A DNA stretch of 64,000 nucleotides from Atherinomorus stipes (lineage: Eukaryota > Chordata > Actinopteri > Atheriniformes > Atherinidae), in NCBI GenBank assembly GCA_023101725.1, contig JALJCO010013720.1:333501-397500 (forward strand). The letters are read 5' to 3'. A program made the position numbers and the translations under genes. Of this stretch, positions 27,306 through 42,900 are shown piece after piece. The notes beneath the pieces are model-generated. The model was not told the origin of the DNA. It worked only from the letters and a program-made list of their open reading frames with translations, and searched no databases. How positions within the stretch are numbered: the stretch's first letter is position 1; the number at the start of each line of letters is the position of its first letter.

Positions 27306-30300
27306 TAGATAGATCTATTCATTCATTTATATATCAGATTAAATGCAGTAAAACTAACCCAACTTCTAAATGCTGTTTCATGCTCCTCTACTTGTAAACA
27401 GAGTAAAAGAGTTGCTTGGAGTCATAAACCATTTCCTAAACTATTATTTATCTAGTAATGGGTGCTGAGCATGCATGCTGTTTTACAGCAGCACCCTGCT
27501 TCTAAGCCACACCGTTGCATTTCCAAAATCAGAACTGCAGAGGCTGATGCCAAAGCAGGTGCAGTAGCAGGGTTCTGGGATGGATGAGAATTTTTTCCCC
27601 ATTCTAGATTTTCCAAAATATCCACCTTTGCTATCTAAACTTATCAACTTACAAAAAAAACTGCTTGATTTTTAACTACCTGCCAGCAGTGCAGTGACCT
27701 CCATCTTTTTTTTACGGCAGTTTTCATGTGTTTGCCATGTATAGATCTCATGTAAGATGATGGCCCAATGTACATTTAATCAACATCTGCCACTTTAAAA
27801 TAAGCCAACTGGCCGAATCAGAGTCATTGCAGGGAGAAGCCAACTTGGCATGAGGGTGTAAATCATTCCAATTACACGCTGAAGACAGGATGTCTTTCCT
27901 AATTATGGAGATGGATAGGGAAAAGATTTAAAATTTCTATGAGAAGGGGAGAGATGTGTGCAAATTAAAGTAGGTCCATGATGACATTTTAGTTCCTTTC
28001 CCCATGCTGAAGGCTGAATGGAAAAATGAGAAGCTAGATCTTTAGTCTTTACATTTTAGGGGTCATTTAGAGTGCATTCTTTTATTTTCTTCACTTTTTG
28101 TCTTTTAATGTACTAATTGCAAATTTTTATCACTTTACCTTGAGTTCAAATGCAGTAATTCCTAAATACAAGTCCAAAGGTTAATACTTAACATTTGAAG
28201 TGAACATTATTCATTGTGGCATTGAAATTAAAAACAATCACAAACCTATAGAACATTTCCTTTAAACGATCCTAACAGGATTATTTGCTTTTACCTCAGC
28301 TCCATGATACTTGTTACGTTTCCAGAGGGGTAGATCCGGCGGATGAAGTTAAAATCTCCCACAAAGAGACTTCCATCAATGCCCCACGCCAGAGCCACGG
28401 GTGCCAACAGCTTGTTGCCCTGAGCCTGCCCGTTACAGCTGGGACACGAGATGCTCCTGCGCCGCCCGTTCCCCATCACAGTGGAAACCACCGGGGGCTG
28501 GAGAGAGATGAACTGGTTCTCCCCGCTACCTTTGTAAAGAATGCCTGAGAAAGAAAACAGCAGTTATTTACAGGTGTGAAAACATGAGCCATGCTCCTCA
28601 GTGGCGGCAGATAACCAGGCTGATTAAGTCTTAATTTAACCAGGGCAGCTTTGTTGCCTCTCTCTATTGTGGAATTTGCATCCAGGTTTTTGTGCCCGGG
28701 TGTCGTTTTTTATAGGAGTACTGGTTTTCTCCCACAGCTCGAAGACATAGGTGTTAGGTTAAGAGGTCGCTGCATCTTGCAAGGGAGCGTGAACAGTTGT
28801 ATGTTTGCACTGAAATGGACAGGTGGGTGTGATTTCTCTTGCAGATTTGCACAAGCCTATAGGTGAGATAAAACTACCATTTTAGAGTTGTAAGATGTCA
28901 TCATTTAGGTTTTTCACCTGATCTCAAAACAACAGCAATTTTCAGAACATCAATATCTCCTGGCAAAAAAGTAATGGAATTTTTTTTTAATCTAAATTTG
29001 TGGATTCTTTATCAGCCAATCAGCAAAAAAAAAGAAAAGGGAGTTCAAATCATTTCTGTATATTATCTTAAGGAACACTTAGATAATGATCTGACTTAAA
29101 TGGGGAGTAGAGACAGCACAGAGGCAGCCACTGACCATCAATTTCACTGATATATCCCAATACAGCAGAGCTACAGCGCTGCATCAGTGGATTCCTGGAA
29201 ACCCTCCATAAGGCTGAAGTATATTTTATGTAAAGTTATGTTCTTTTAACTTGACAAGGCACATGTTTTCCCCCAGTCACAGAGAGGCGGTAAACATAAA
29301 TACAGAGCTGTGGACGTCCCCTTAATAACAGTCCATACGTTTCAGCGAGGACTCAGAATGTGGTGAGTCACAACAGATTAATATTTCAACAAGGAGCAGA
29401 TAAAACTGGCTTTTTAGGGTAGGGTGGGGGGCAAGGATATAGGACTCTCTTCAAAGAGGGGAAAACACATCAAAGGAAAGAAGTGCATGCTGGGAGCACT
29501 TAATTATTCACATCCAGCAACTTGTGTGTGAATTCACTCTGCCGCTGTCCTAATTAGCGGATCTATGACACCACTGAATGGCCACATAATACCGTTTCTC
29601 CCCCCTGCGCCCAACCGTAAGTCATTGTAACTCCGGGTATAAGTGAAATCAAGCGTGCAGACGTTGCGGCTTGTCCCCTCTCTGATTAGTTCCTTTCATT
29701 GATTTAACTGATTGAAGGGCAAATTCAAATGGAGGCCCAGCCTGGCGACACTCTTGACGGGACGATCTGACCAATCCGTCTTTTGTATCCGACAGCGTTA
29801 TACATGAGCCTCTAACAAAGACAAATAGTTCCGGGGCAAGGCTTTATGTGTGACGCCTGGAAATGTGTGACCTTGGGACTTTAATTGAACTGTGATCCAT
29901 TCGCCAGCTCACTGAAAGAAACACACAGCGTGATGAAAACGCTCAGCGAGCTGAAAGGTTGAAGCTGCAACCAGGAAAAAAAAAAACCAACGAACAAATA
30001 AGCTGTAGAATTTGATTAGAATTTTAATGTGCGTCTGTGTAATAATTTCTCAACATTCCCTTGAAAGACAAGAAGGTTTCTAATTTCCAGGATGTAATGC
30101 AGTGTGTAGGACATGGATCAGCTGTCTAGCAGTTGGCTCTCGTTCAGCTTTAAGAAAGTAAATAAATAAATAAAATGAAATAAAGAATGCTGAAGTCATT
30201 TTGGCAAGCCACTGCAGTCCTTTCCATTTGCACTTCCATCACAGTTTACTGTACAGACAAGTTTTACCTTAGGCTATTAGACAGTGTAACTGAATAGATT

Positions 30301-30914
30301 AAATACACTTATCAATCATCCCCTACCCCCCACCATCGCTCCTGCACTTAGTATTGACACTATACTCTTTCACTCTGATTTCCTCACACACGCAATGTCT
30401 TCCGCCAGCTTAGAGTGAGTGAGCAGATTAAGCTTCAGCTTTCTTCCCTCAAGGACACTTGGGCATGACACATTACCGCTGATGATTGTTGCAGGAATCA
30501 GACCAGTGATGTCGCAGCTGGAGAGCTCAACTGATGGGAATTTGGGTTCTGACTATCCAACGCTCCTGGCTGTAGAGAGGGGACTCCTACAGTGTCTCCA
30601 CTTAAAGGGCTTTGGAGTCCACAAACATGTATTCAAATATATTTTTGAACTTTTGAGTCTGGATCCAAACTCAAAAACTGGGATATTTCCCCAAAGTGGG
30701 CCCCAACAATTTATTCAGACAGTTTGGTTTCACTGTGGAGAGTGAAACCAACTCCCTTGACAGATTTTGAAGAGAAGTTTAGTGTATGAGTATGGCAGCA
30801 GGATGGATCGGCCATGAGGGATGTGGCTGCTCATTGATCAGTAAATGAAAGGTCTGGAATCTGGATAGAAGATGGAAAAATACAATAGCTGCGAATTCGA
30901 GTGGCAGCGTGAAA

Positions 30915-30988
<74 letters not shown>

Positions 30989-33900
30989 CATTAGAAGCAA
31001 AGCGTAACCTTTGTCACTGCTGACTTTTTTTGGCTCACCCAGTTACACTGACAGACATGGCTGAACTTGGCAACTTTGTTGCTATATTTACTATATTTAG
31101 AAAGTTTTCAGACCCTCTGATTACTTAAAATATATATATATATAAATCAGCTAGCCACACGTCCAGCAACATTTTCTATTGTTATTGGAGACTTTTAGAG
31201 AAATAAGTGAAAAAACGTATTGTTTACTTCCTTCTGCACGCTGCAGAAGATATTGAAAAAGAACCATGGATCGTTTACATAAACCGAAATGAAGTGTATA
31301 TTTGTCGCTAGAAAAGTTATCAAAACAAAGCTGAAGCCACGATCTATCTTAAGAAATATCAATTTCAACTGAAGATTGAAGGGACATCCGCCGTTTTTCT
31401 TTTGGTCACACCAGGGAGAAACTCGCAGTCACGTAACCACCGCTAGGAGTCACTTTTTTAGTAAAAACGTAAATATAGGTCGTATTTTGGTGCATGCAGA
31501 AACAACCCTATAGTACATATGAGTTTGGAGGGCAGGTTGGGATATTCACCTCTGCTCCATGGACCAGACTGAAAAGGAACTCAAAGCTGATGACCAGATT
31601 TTAACACATCTTAATGAAAGTGTTGACATAAAAATTTTAAACATAATTTTTATTTCTTTTCTACTTTTTTAAAGTTGAAATATTGTACAATTAAATGCAT
31701 TTGGTAGGAAAATAGTACAGCTGGAGTTTACATTATGATTGTCTGTCTCTGTTATTTGATTCGGTCATTCACTAAAACCCATTCAAATAAAGAACATTTC
31801 ACTTTTTTGGGCAACTTTTGTAATGTGATTAAAAACTTTTTTTAAATTGAGAGCCCTACCCCTAATATATTTATATACACACATACAAATGACAGTGAAT
31901 GAGACGAAGGCTGAAGTCTATTTTCTTGCATAGAAAATAACAGAGAATATAAAAAAGTCTAAGAGAAGTCATTACATGAATATTTGAACGAGGGCCAAAA
32001 TGTCATCTTCACAAACTCTGGCTGCTGCCTGTACATAGAAATGATTATTCTTCACTGCGCTGCCCCAAACTGCATTGATTCCTTCCTTCGAGACATTACA
32101 GAAGGTAATAATTTGTTTGATAAAGGGCTAATTTGAATCATGTAGAGGGAAATAAAAAAATTCTTTCATGTCGACATCACAGCTTCAGAGATGATTAATG
32201 GTGCAAATGCAAGGCCGAGCCTCTGTATGTGATAAAAAACTGGAGCGCCCTGAGCAATGTCACCTTGGTGACACATGGCGAGTGCAGAGATTGGTAGGGG
32301 ACGAATGGGAGTGTGTCTTAATTGCACCCTGTCCTTTGTTCTCCTTTGCACTGTATCTTTCTTCAAGATACCACCCAAGGTCCCACGGATCCTGATTGAG
32401 GCTAAAAGCAGGCTGAAGACCTCTCAGTGCTTAAAATGCATTGTGTGTGTGTATGAGTGTGTGTTTCTTACAGTACTCCTACTCAGAGATACTGTCTTGC
32501 TGAACCCTGGCTGTGTCCAATAAGTATCAGCTATGTTACCCGAGATAGAGACAAGCTGCAGATTGAGGGAAGGCATATCCACTTGTAACGAAGAAACGAG
32601 GGGCAGGAGGACATGACTACAGCACAGACACCAGCAATTTGCCTTATCTAGTTTGACAGGCTCTGGAGTGGAGGCAGAGCGAGGGAGAGGGCTTTTGCTC
32701 GGGTCTTACGCCACAAACGATGAGAGAAAAAGTCCTCAGATGTTCCAAGTGGTGCGAAAATGAAGCAGGGATAACAACAAAGTGCGATAGCAAATGTTTG
32801 GAGATAAACTGCTGTGCAGCTGCAGAGGACCACCGCTTGCTAACATGTCGGGCGAGGACATTAGTCAAGGTTTACAGCATTAAAGAATCAATACTGGAGC
32901 AGCAATGAAGGCAAACAGTGATATTTGGATTCATCTTCTTGCCGACCGAGGATATCGAACTGCATTCCTCGCCCAAAAACCCACACGCGCCATAAATCTC
33001 GAATGTCAAAAAGTGGCTGAATGCAAGTCTGAATAATTCAGTTTGGATGGAAAAATGCAAGCGAATAAAACTGGGTGCCTACTCTCAACTTCTGGGATGA
33101 AAATGAATGTGCGAGGCCAAACGTAGATACTATCGCAAATCAGACTCTGATTCTTTGTGATTCTTATCTGGCCTATCAGAGAGGGTTGTGAACTCTCTGA
33201 GGCGACATGCCAAAGAGCCGATAAAAACATTCAGCCTCACTGTTTGTGCTCAGAGCCATCAGGACAGTAGCATTAAACTCTTTTGGCAAACATCAAGCTT
33301 CTGTCTGGAGAATGAAGCAAAACCACAGTTCTGCTCCTGTTTTTCTTCCTTTTTTTTTTTTTTTTTTGCAAAAGGACAAGTGTGAAGAAAAAACAGCAGT
33401 ATTGGGGAAGCTGCAGCATTTACTGCATTAGAAAAAAAAAAACACAAAAAAACCTCCACACCATCTGGCTCTTGTTTTATTTCTGTCATCACTGTTTTCA
33501 TGTACAACAACAAGACTGAGCATTAAGATTTTTAATGCACAACAACATTTGGGTTTCTGATAAATTCAGACACAGTACAGCTCAATCTAATAAAGGATGC
33601 AGCATAAATTAGCATATCACACATGCTGCACCTATCTGTATATCACAAATGCATCTCACAACAACTCCAACTGTGATGCTGCCACTGTGAAGGCTTTAGA
33701 GATGGCTGCGCGTTGCTTTGAGACAGGTGGGATGAAACACAAATGGCACCGGCAGCAAACAAGCTGGAGGCATATTTTCAGTCTTCTTTTGCTTACTTCA
33801 CAAACTTTAGGTTCTGAATGGCATGACAGATTGGGTTTGGCAATGAGCTCCGACGCCTGTTCTATTTAATGTTCAACAAAGACGCAGGACAAAGTAGCAT

Positions 33901-36900
33901 GGTTTGAACAAAGTGAAGAAACAGCTTCTCTGACATGTTTTCCACAACCGTATCTGATAAAAAAAAAAAAGACAGTTTGTGCAGCATCTGAGACGTTATA
34001 CATGCAGAACACGTGACTGAGATTGCTGTGAGAATTGTGCTATGAAAAGCAGGGCCCCTGCCAAATGTGGGTGTGCACGCAAGCTGCTAGAAAGATTATT
34101 CATAACGTAGGCAAGAACCGAGTTCAAGCTACACATTCCTCCACACACACACCGCTCCTCTGGTAGCCGAAATATCTTTAACAAAAATAACCTCAGCGGT
34201 TTCCTTAAACTTTGATGGACTGGGCCAAAAGGAGACAAAACAGAGGCTGATTTATGGTTTAGTGTGGAGCGGTTGCAGAGGCTTTGTGAGGAGACTCCAG
34301 GGCTCATGTGAACTTCTTTATAAATGTAACTTCACACAAGGGTGGTGGGGATAGAATGACATAAACCCCTCCTGAACCGGGACTGGTGAGCTTACACTGC
34401 TTTTGTTGTCTGCTACCAGTTAATGATACTGGTAGAAAGAAAAAAAAAAAGAAGAAAAGAATGAAAATTTACCAACAAAACTGCAAATAATCGGTGGGTG
34501 TTTATTTTAAACTTGAATAGTAAACGTCCACCGTTTCCCCGCAGCAGTGAAACTACGACTTCCAGGTGCCAGGCTGCGTCACGTAACCGAGCCTGCAGAT
34601 CTTTCAGCATCAGATGGATTTAAAGAGATTTCTTTCATGTACGCATCCTGTGACACCTGCATTCAACACGAACCAGCTCAGAGCAGCGTACACAAATCGG
34701 TGACAGCGGCTCAAGGCCGAGCCGCTGACAAAAGCAGAATTTCTATTATTTTTGCTTCTTTTGATGAATCTACTTAATCACTTTTCAGAAACGGTTGTGA
34801 AGATGGGGGTGAGTCAGGAAATGCGAAACACCTCCTGTGTGTTGGATGACGAGTGTGACCCTCAGACTGACTGTAGGCGGTCGTTAAAACTGTTCTGTGG
34901 AAGCAATGATGCATACTTTGCATCCAAAGTGATAAAAGACATTTTGTAGAGATCATTGATACTAATAAGTCCACCTTCCCACCTGATGAAGATGTGAAGA
35001 AATAATTCATCCCACCACAAGATGACAAACTGATATTAAAAATAAATTATGTAATCATTTCTCAGAAGTGACATTTGCTTTGACCTCTTTTTAACTAATT
35101 GCAAGCTTGAAAATGGAGGGAAATCATCTTTATTTGAGAAGAGATGAGGACTGAACCTTGAGACAACAGGTTTTCTTACAATGTTTTATGTAACGGTGCT
35201 GTCTTTTGAAGACAACCCCTGAGGTTATTAATGCCTGAAGCACTTCAGCTGACCCTTTCCACATAAACAAAGCTGAAATATGTCCATCTCCAAACATAAA
35301 ACTGAGCAGATAATAAGCAAGTAAATAAACCTGTGTCCCCAGACTCTGAAGTGAAGATGTATAAATGCAGTAAAAACCAAGCAGACTATTACTACAGGTG
35401 TGATTCCATGTTTTTAGCTGCGTTTGAACACGCTGTGGTGAGAGCAAGAGAAACAGAAAGGATCTTAGCTTAATTTCTCTGAGCTGTCTGAAGGTGATTC
35501 ATCGCCTCTTTATTGATTAAAAAAAAGAAATATATTTAAACGTTAAACAAAACAAACGTGAATCACACACAACCTATTCAGCAAAGGGAAAAAAAGATAG
35601 TCACAAAAAGTCCAATCTGACTGGGGGCCAACCTCGTTTATTTCCAGATGAAAGGGACTCAAATCGTGTTGGACAACTGGAACAACGATTGTGAGCTGCA
35701 GAGGGTTTAATGTCAAAACAGCGGCCTGGCAAACTGACAATGCACACCAGCCTGAAGCCCTGAGGCGTACTTCTTAGAACTGCAGTCATATTACAGCCTC
35801 CACAGCAGCAGCACACTGAAAGCCTTAAACACTGCGCTGACTGGATCCCTCAGATTATCCAGTGTGACCTGGCTGCGCTGTAACCCAGCAGTGACTCCGC
35901 TCATACTTTCATTATGTCCGTTTCACTTTCACATGTTCCCGCTGTAGCTCGAGACACTCGTGTTCATTTATTCCATTTTCCGATTACAGACAATCTGACT
36001 GATGACAAGGAATTAATCGCTTTTTATTGAACTGATGCAGGAATTAAACGCAAGACTGCTTCATGAGAAAGGTGAGCCTTCTAAAAGGCGGACTTCTTCC
36101 TAAAATAGCTGAGTGGTGTAGAATCGCAGCGAGCCCTGCACCCTGGTGACTTACCCACTGATTTATTCAGTCATTACTGTGAATGATCGGCCCTTCAAAA
36201 CTCTCCTCTATTATCTGCGGATGGGATGACGAACCATATTTCACTCTGATTCAAACATTTATAGCGGTGATTCAGGGTAAAGACCACCTGCCTGTAACCC
36301 AAAGAGGCCACACACAAGCACACGCGCTATAAAAACGAGCATTTCTTACCATTCTGAATGTCCAATATGTGCTGTTTGTCCAGCATCCAACCCCCCATGT
36401 TGGAGGCATCCAGTTCATAGCCTTGTAACACCGCTGTCCTCTTCTCCCAGAGCACCACATCAAGGCAGGACTCATATTCATATCCCACTGACACTGGAAG
36501 TAATGACAGCAGATACCTACGGTGAGCAAGGCTGCAACCTTTTTACTTGACACTTACAGCAGCAATGAGGCTTGTAGCTGGGAAGGCATTCAGCACACGT
36601 TGCAGCTTTTGTTCCTGTCGGCCCATTCTACGTAATTCTGCCCAGTTGGGATGATTTTAAATGACCTGAGGGGGTTTCTGTGTCTCACCTGCGCTGTTTG
36701 GATTTTATGTGCTTCCCTCTCATTTGTCTGTTTTATCTTGTGTAAATGCAAATAACCCACAATGCATCACTGCATGCAAAGTGGGGCAAATTATTTAAAC
36801 AATAAACAGCTCAGATGAAGCACATTAAAGTAAATATCATATATGCTGCGATACGCTTACAGCCATAAGCCGTGATTGAATCTTGTTGATTGTGCTGCAA

Positions 36901-39900
36901 CATTCATCCCGCTGAACAAAATCCCTCTGTTCTTTAGAGATTTTCTCAGCTTTTCTCAGTTTTATAGCATGTAATTCCGTAAAACACCCAATATGATCAT
37001 ACCAAAAATTAAGTATAATGCTTAAGATTATGCTTTACTTATCATTAAAATATAAATATGTAAAATCTTCCATTTCAATTTGAAGTAGTTATTGTTGTGA
37101 CAATTGCATATTTTTCACAGGCCAATGCCTCATAGGCAATATTTTTATTCTTGCACAGCTGCTGAAATATCACACATGCAAAACAAAGAAGTCAGCAAAA
37201 AAAAAGGAATGGCCTTCAAAAATGCAGCACAGGGGGATTTCAGGATTTCACACCACCTGCTATACATCTTTATTGCTCTGGTAACAAAAGCAGTCCCCGG
37301 CTAAATAATCCCCCAATTTAGAAATAAGTAAAATCAATCTCTAAAAGTTCAGCCAGGGTTCAGTGCCTGAAGGCATCTGACAGTGGACCTGCGCTTGCAC
37401 AACATCATCAGTGGGAAGCTTCGCAGCGGGAACTCACCCACAGCCTCTGCCAGGCCAAAGACCTTCTGATTGTAGGCGTCTGTTTTATCCCAGATGAAGG
37501 TGTAGGAGAGGTCGGGGAAGGCAGGGAAAGACTTCTGGAACTGACGGCCCATAACGGCGACCATCAGGTGGACCTTCATCAGGCCAAAGGGGAGACGCTC
37601 CTGGGTCAGGAGCACCTTGAGGATGGGCTTGTAGCCAGCTGCCCTGGAGCTCAGGTAGACCAGGTTGAGGTCACTGCCTGGTATGGCCACTTGCTCATGA
37701 AGTACCTATGAATTTAATTAACAGTCAGGCTGGAGCCAAAACCACAGTGTGAAGCTGAGACATGAAAAAAAAGGATTAAAAAAAAACCTGCTAAAAAGAG
37801 CAACGGGAGCATGTATTTAACTTAGAGAATGACTCTAATTAGAGCATCTAAAGTTGAGAGAGCTGCATATGCAAACCAGCCTCACCCCACAGGCAGAAAA
37901 GGAATTCTTTATCATTAGTTAGAAAAAATACTTAAATACCACAACACTAATAACAGACTAGTCTTGTGGTCTTTTTTTAAGGCATCTTGGTTCCCACCTG
38001 AAGCTGCTATTATTTGGAAAAAAAAAACACACACAAATGTAGCAGAAATGTTTTGTTATGACCAATTTTAAACTGCGCCGGCTGCAGAGTCACTTTTTTA
38101 GTTCAGGGATTTCAACTCTCATTTGATATAAATGGCTGCAAACCAAATCCTGAGGCATGCAACCTCCACACAATGTGTCCTGAAAATGTATTTATCAGTG
38201 TTGCTGTGAGACAATTTATGGCTTAGTGTTTGGGGAGATGCCTTAATTCAATAAAAACCCAAAGCTTGGCTGAAAGGCCAATCTGACTGTTTAAAATAAA
38301 CAGACACACCATGGTAAAATGAAGATAACAAAATCATTTTTAACCCTGCTGCCGGTAATTTAGGGTTTAAACACAGGTCAAATAGTTGCACCTGTTCCAC
38401 ACGATCTGATCCATGCTAAATTTTGCAATTGGCAATAAAATGTGTAATGCAACACCTCTGAGCCATGTCCATCTCACCTGGGTCTCAGGGATGATGGGAC
38501 TGTCCTCTGGGGAGGTCTTGTACAGCGTAGAGAGGGGCGTGGAAAGAATGAGTGGGTTGGGCCTGGTCAGGCCGGTCAGGTAGCAGCTGGGGATGTCATT
38601 CTCTTCCCGCTTCATCACCACAGTGTCCATCACATGGAAGATGTTCCAGGGCAGCCACACGGTGCGATATAAGGTAGGAAATGGTGCACGCTCGTAACTC
38701 AGTGTCAAAGAGGCACCACCATTAACCAAGAGGTCAAACCTTCACAAAATAAACATCAACAAAAACCGTATTAACTCTAAGTTTGATTTAAAGAATATAC
38801 TGTTTAAAATATCTGTAGAGTACTCCACTACAAACCTCCGTTGTAATAAAATCTAAGAAAAGAAGAAAAAAAAAAGATAATTGGGAAAAATAATCTAACA
38901 AACATTTCAGGGGAATACTGAAGATATCACAAGAAAACCAGGAGGTTGGACAGACCTGTTTTAATTTGCTCCATCTCCAGACTCTACCATCATTACTGGT
39001 GAGCTTATTAGTGGTGGAGGATGAATTTAGATCTTTTACTTAAGAGCAAGAGCCAGTGTAAGAAAGTAAGAGTTTTGTTCACAAGGACAGGAGTCATAAT
39101 TAGACACAAATCTGTTTTTAGACTTTTCCTCTGAGCTTTCAGGAGAGGTTGGGTGATCCAAACATTTATTAAAATGAGACCAAGTGAAAGTTCAGAGGGT
39201 TAATCTCTCACTGACAGCTGAAAATGTGACCCTGACTACACTCTGCTTTTTGTAAGAAAGAGAATCCGAAAGATTAGAAACATCGTGTTTGATCCTATCA
39301 CACTGAGTGAAATCTGACGGTGTCCTATAAAATGCAGAGGGGTAGATGACAAAATATTCCCCCTGAGATGAACTAGGATGGAAATACAGTATAAAGTAGC
39401 ATTAAAAAAAAAGGTGGTGGTGGGAGGGGGTGTAATATCCTAGGAACGACCAGGTGAGAAGCAGGGTACACCCAGGACTGGTCACCAGTCAGTTAATCTC
39501 TGTTGTATGAATGAGGGTTGCATTCATTTCAGCACCTGTGCATACTGGTTTGTTGTAGAACATTGAATGCAGCTTTTCACAAAAACTTCACTTTGTGAAA
39601 AGCACAGTGTATAAATGTGAAATAGGACAAACACTGTATATGAAATAGGACAAGCAGGATGAGAAAAGCAAGGGTCTAAAAACATATGTCTGATCTTAAG
39701 TTAAAAATTTTAATCAATGAACTTAGTCACTTTCCTTCACTAATTCACATTACATTCACAGTACATTAGTACTGCTCGCTGGTACCAATGTACAGAGATG
39801 AGTAAGTATATCAAAAAAAAAAAAAAAAAAAAAGCACTCAGAGAGCGCAGACCTCCGCCAAGCAGCTCTCCCAATGACAAAGAATCCTTCAAAAAATCCC

Positions 39901-42900
39901 TGGATCCAGAAGGTGATCCGGATCACCACAAAAATTTAATGGGTTCGTCCTTGGGCTGAGGCACACAGCTGGTGAAAATTTCAGGTCAATCCGTCCAGTA
40001 CTTTTTCCGTAAAGTTGCTGACAGACAGACAAACCAACGCCACCAAAAACATAACCTCCTTAGTGGAGGTATTAAGACTGATGGTCTCTACCTCAGCGGC
40101 AGCACATGAAGTCTCAGTATTTCATTTGCTGATGAACATCTTTGCACTGTTGCACTTTTCTCCAGTCAAGATATGATCACTGTCATTTCAGTTGCAACAT
40201 TATTTTTCTGTCACTGTTGCTAAATTTACATTGATGCCATTTTTTTGCACATTATATATATTCTGCCCCACCATATTTCCTTTTTAAAATGTTTTTTTCT
40301 TTTTTTAAATAATAGATATAATTGTATATGTATACTTACCTTATGCTTTATTCCATCCATTTTTACTCATATCTTTCGATCTCAATCTCATTATATTTTG
40401 TTTTTATTGTTTATCTTTTGGTGAGAAAGATATAGCGTTCCAGTTCTCCTGTATGTCTGGTGCATACAGCAAACTGAAAATAAAAGTCTTTATAATGTTG
40501 AATCTAAAGCAGGGAAAACTTTTTCTCATCAAGTGAGTTCTATCTGTTCTGGCTCCATATAACATTATCATTCTCTGAATCTAATTTATGACTTTGTTCA
40601 ACGAGGCGTGGTGCTGGCAGACACTTTATGGCTGAATTTGGTTTGGAGTGGTGAGTCTTGGGAGTTTCCCCTGGTGAACTGGTTTTAATTAGTACGACAT
40701 TACTCAGGGAAAAGTTACTGGTTTGGAAATGAAGGGCGAGTCTTTGAAGTGCTGCTCTATATATTCTGTGAGCTCCACTACCCAGGGGGCAAAGCATCTG
40801 TGTGGTGACATTGCATGCATTCTCATGCACAAAGACGCACTAGCAGATCTGAATGCTTATGCACACCTCTTGTGCACGCACACATACCCAGAATCACACA
40901 CACGCACGCCACCAGCCAAGCTGTGCAGCTGACCTAAAACAGCTTCCTTCTCAAGCTCTCTCCACTTTTGGGCAGTGGGGAGCTCACAGCTGCAAGAGGC
41001 CAGGCTTTGATGCCGCACCCCCCTCCCTTCTTAACACACTGAGCGGATCTGTTGGCTAACCAAGTGTGATTATCCCCTACCATTTATCACGCTCCTTGTC
41101 AGAAGAGTTACAGGGCGGAATATCTGAAGAAATCAGCTAATCCTCAGCTATATACGGACCCAAGGATTGTGATTCATAACAGCAGCTGTACAATTCTCTG
41201 CCACTCAAAAAACCTTTTATTCCACACTGGCAACATATAAACATGCTTTTTATCTGTTGAATTTGAGTGACGACCTGGTTCACAATATCTTATGACACCC
41301 AGTAATATAAGGTCCCGGCCTGAGGTGAAGCCCCACCCTGTAAGATTTGTGACATACGTTTGTCTTGTATGTGTTTGCACTCCCATTATTAAGGACCTAT
41401 CTGTGGTAATAGCAGGAGAAGGTCAGACAGTAATCCCATGTTTTACTACTCTGCGGGCAGATTGATTCTACCCTTGCTGATTCAATGCATTTTAAACAGC
41501 TTGGTTCAAAATGGCCTCCATCACTGTGGCATTTGCATGAAGTATTGTTCTAGGGCACAATGTGCTGCTGTTTCGATTTCTTTTGAGCGTTTTTTGGACA
41601 ACTGCCAGGACTATTCTCCCACTGTTGGACAGCTTTTTCTCAATTTTTCCACACTTGTCTGGAGACAGCGGTGCGCACTTTATAAAAACTATTTTTAAGG
41701 GCATTGGCTGATCCTCGGGACGGAGCTGTATTGCTGTACATCCCTACATGTGCGTGTGTACAGGGAAGTCCTTACATGCCGTCTTGCCGTGTCACGGTGT
41801 AGCCATACTGTGGGTAGTGCAGGAAAGACACGTTGACTCCAATCAGCGGTGTCCCGTCTCCCGTTAGTACCTGACCCCGGATGACTGATGCCAGGCTGTG
41901 AAGGCAAACAAACAGAGAAAGAGCTGAGTAAACAAACAGTGCCAGTCGGCATCAACAAGCGGCCACTGCATCAGCACTGCTAACAACTGTCATGCCTTTG
42001 CCAGCGGCAGGAGCGGAGAGGTATGATTTACTGACCATTAGGAACACACACATGTCAGGGGTTGTTATTCATGAAAATGTCACTTCACAAAGCCACTTTC
42101 TGGGTCTGTTTACTGCTTTTAAGTCGCCATAATTCAAAGAGATGAGGGGGTCTGTTCACATTTTGCAGCATCCTGCATCTGCATTACAGTTCTTACAATA
42201 GAAAATGACAAAGGTGGCTATATATTTCCTCATACTGAAGCTTTTTGTGCTTGTTTTTGTACTTTTAGTATTACTCCAAGAACAGTGCTTATTACAACTC
42301 TTAAAAGAAATATATGACTACCCTGTTTTCTCAATATGTCATACTGAAATTTCTATGACATAGGTTCCTCAAAATAACACTGGAAGACTTAACAATAAAT
42401 CCTGTTTCTTCCATTAAATGCACACCTCTTTTAAAGTGATGTGGACTTATGACTCCATTCAGCTTCAGTTTTCTTCATCTGTGCCTTTTGACATCCATGG
42501 AGGTCTGAATACTTTAGTTGAGTATGTTATTGCTTTAGGAGACTATTCAGTAAACAGCACAGGCCACAAACCAAAGTGGCAATTTTATACTTAAATACTT
42601 TACATCTCCCTCATCTACAGTTGGAACAAGGATACCTACAGTAGTAGAGATGGTCCGATACCAATCCACTGGATTGGTATCGGTATTCGATACCAATCCA
42701 CTGGATTGGTATCGGCTCCAATCTTGGCCAATCTTGGCCAAAATGGCTGAATCGGGTTTTTCTTATAAGTACCTGTCTGATCCAAACCGTAACTGTTAAG
42801 CCCAGACTTTATCATATCCTCTGCTATATTTTGTACGTCATGCCACAACACAGAGGAACTGTCGCCATAGTTGGCATGTGCCTGTGTTTTTGTCACATGA

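Larger units (their letters stand above)
26698..28294 (-). other. tenm3: Intron between exon w10 and the microexon (1.6 kb)
   Basis: Holds two long TA microsatellites (26816-26870 and 27239-27302) and a strong pyrimidine tract just before the microexon. Confidence 0.85.

Noticed and set aside
30419..30745. 108-codon + strand frame
   Set aside because: Isolated in the longest intron with no homology I recognise.
35130..35447. 105-codon minus-strand frame
   Set aside because: Intronic, no splice support in phase with tenm3, no recognised family.
42657..42716. Short direct repeats resembling a CRISPR-like array
   Set aside because: Only two adjacent units without spacers, inside a mobile element in a vertebrate genome.
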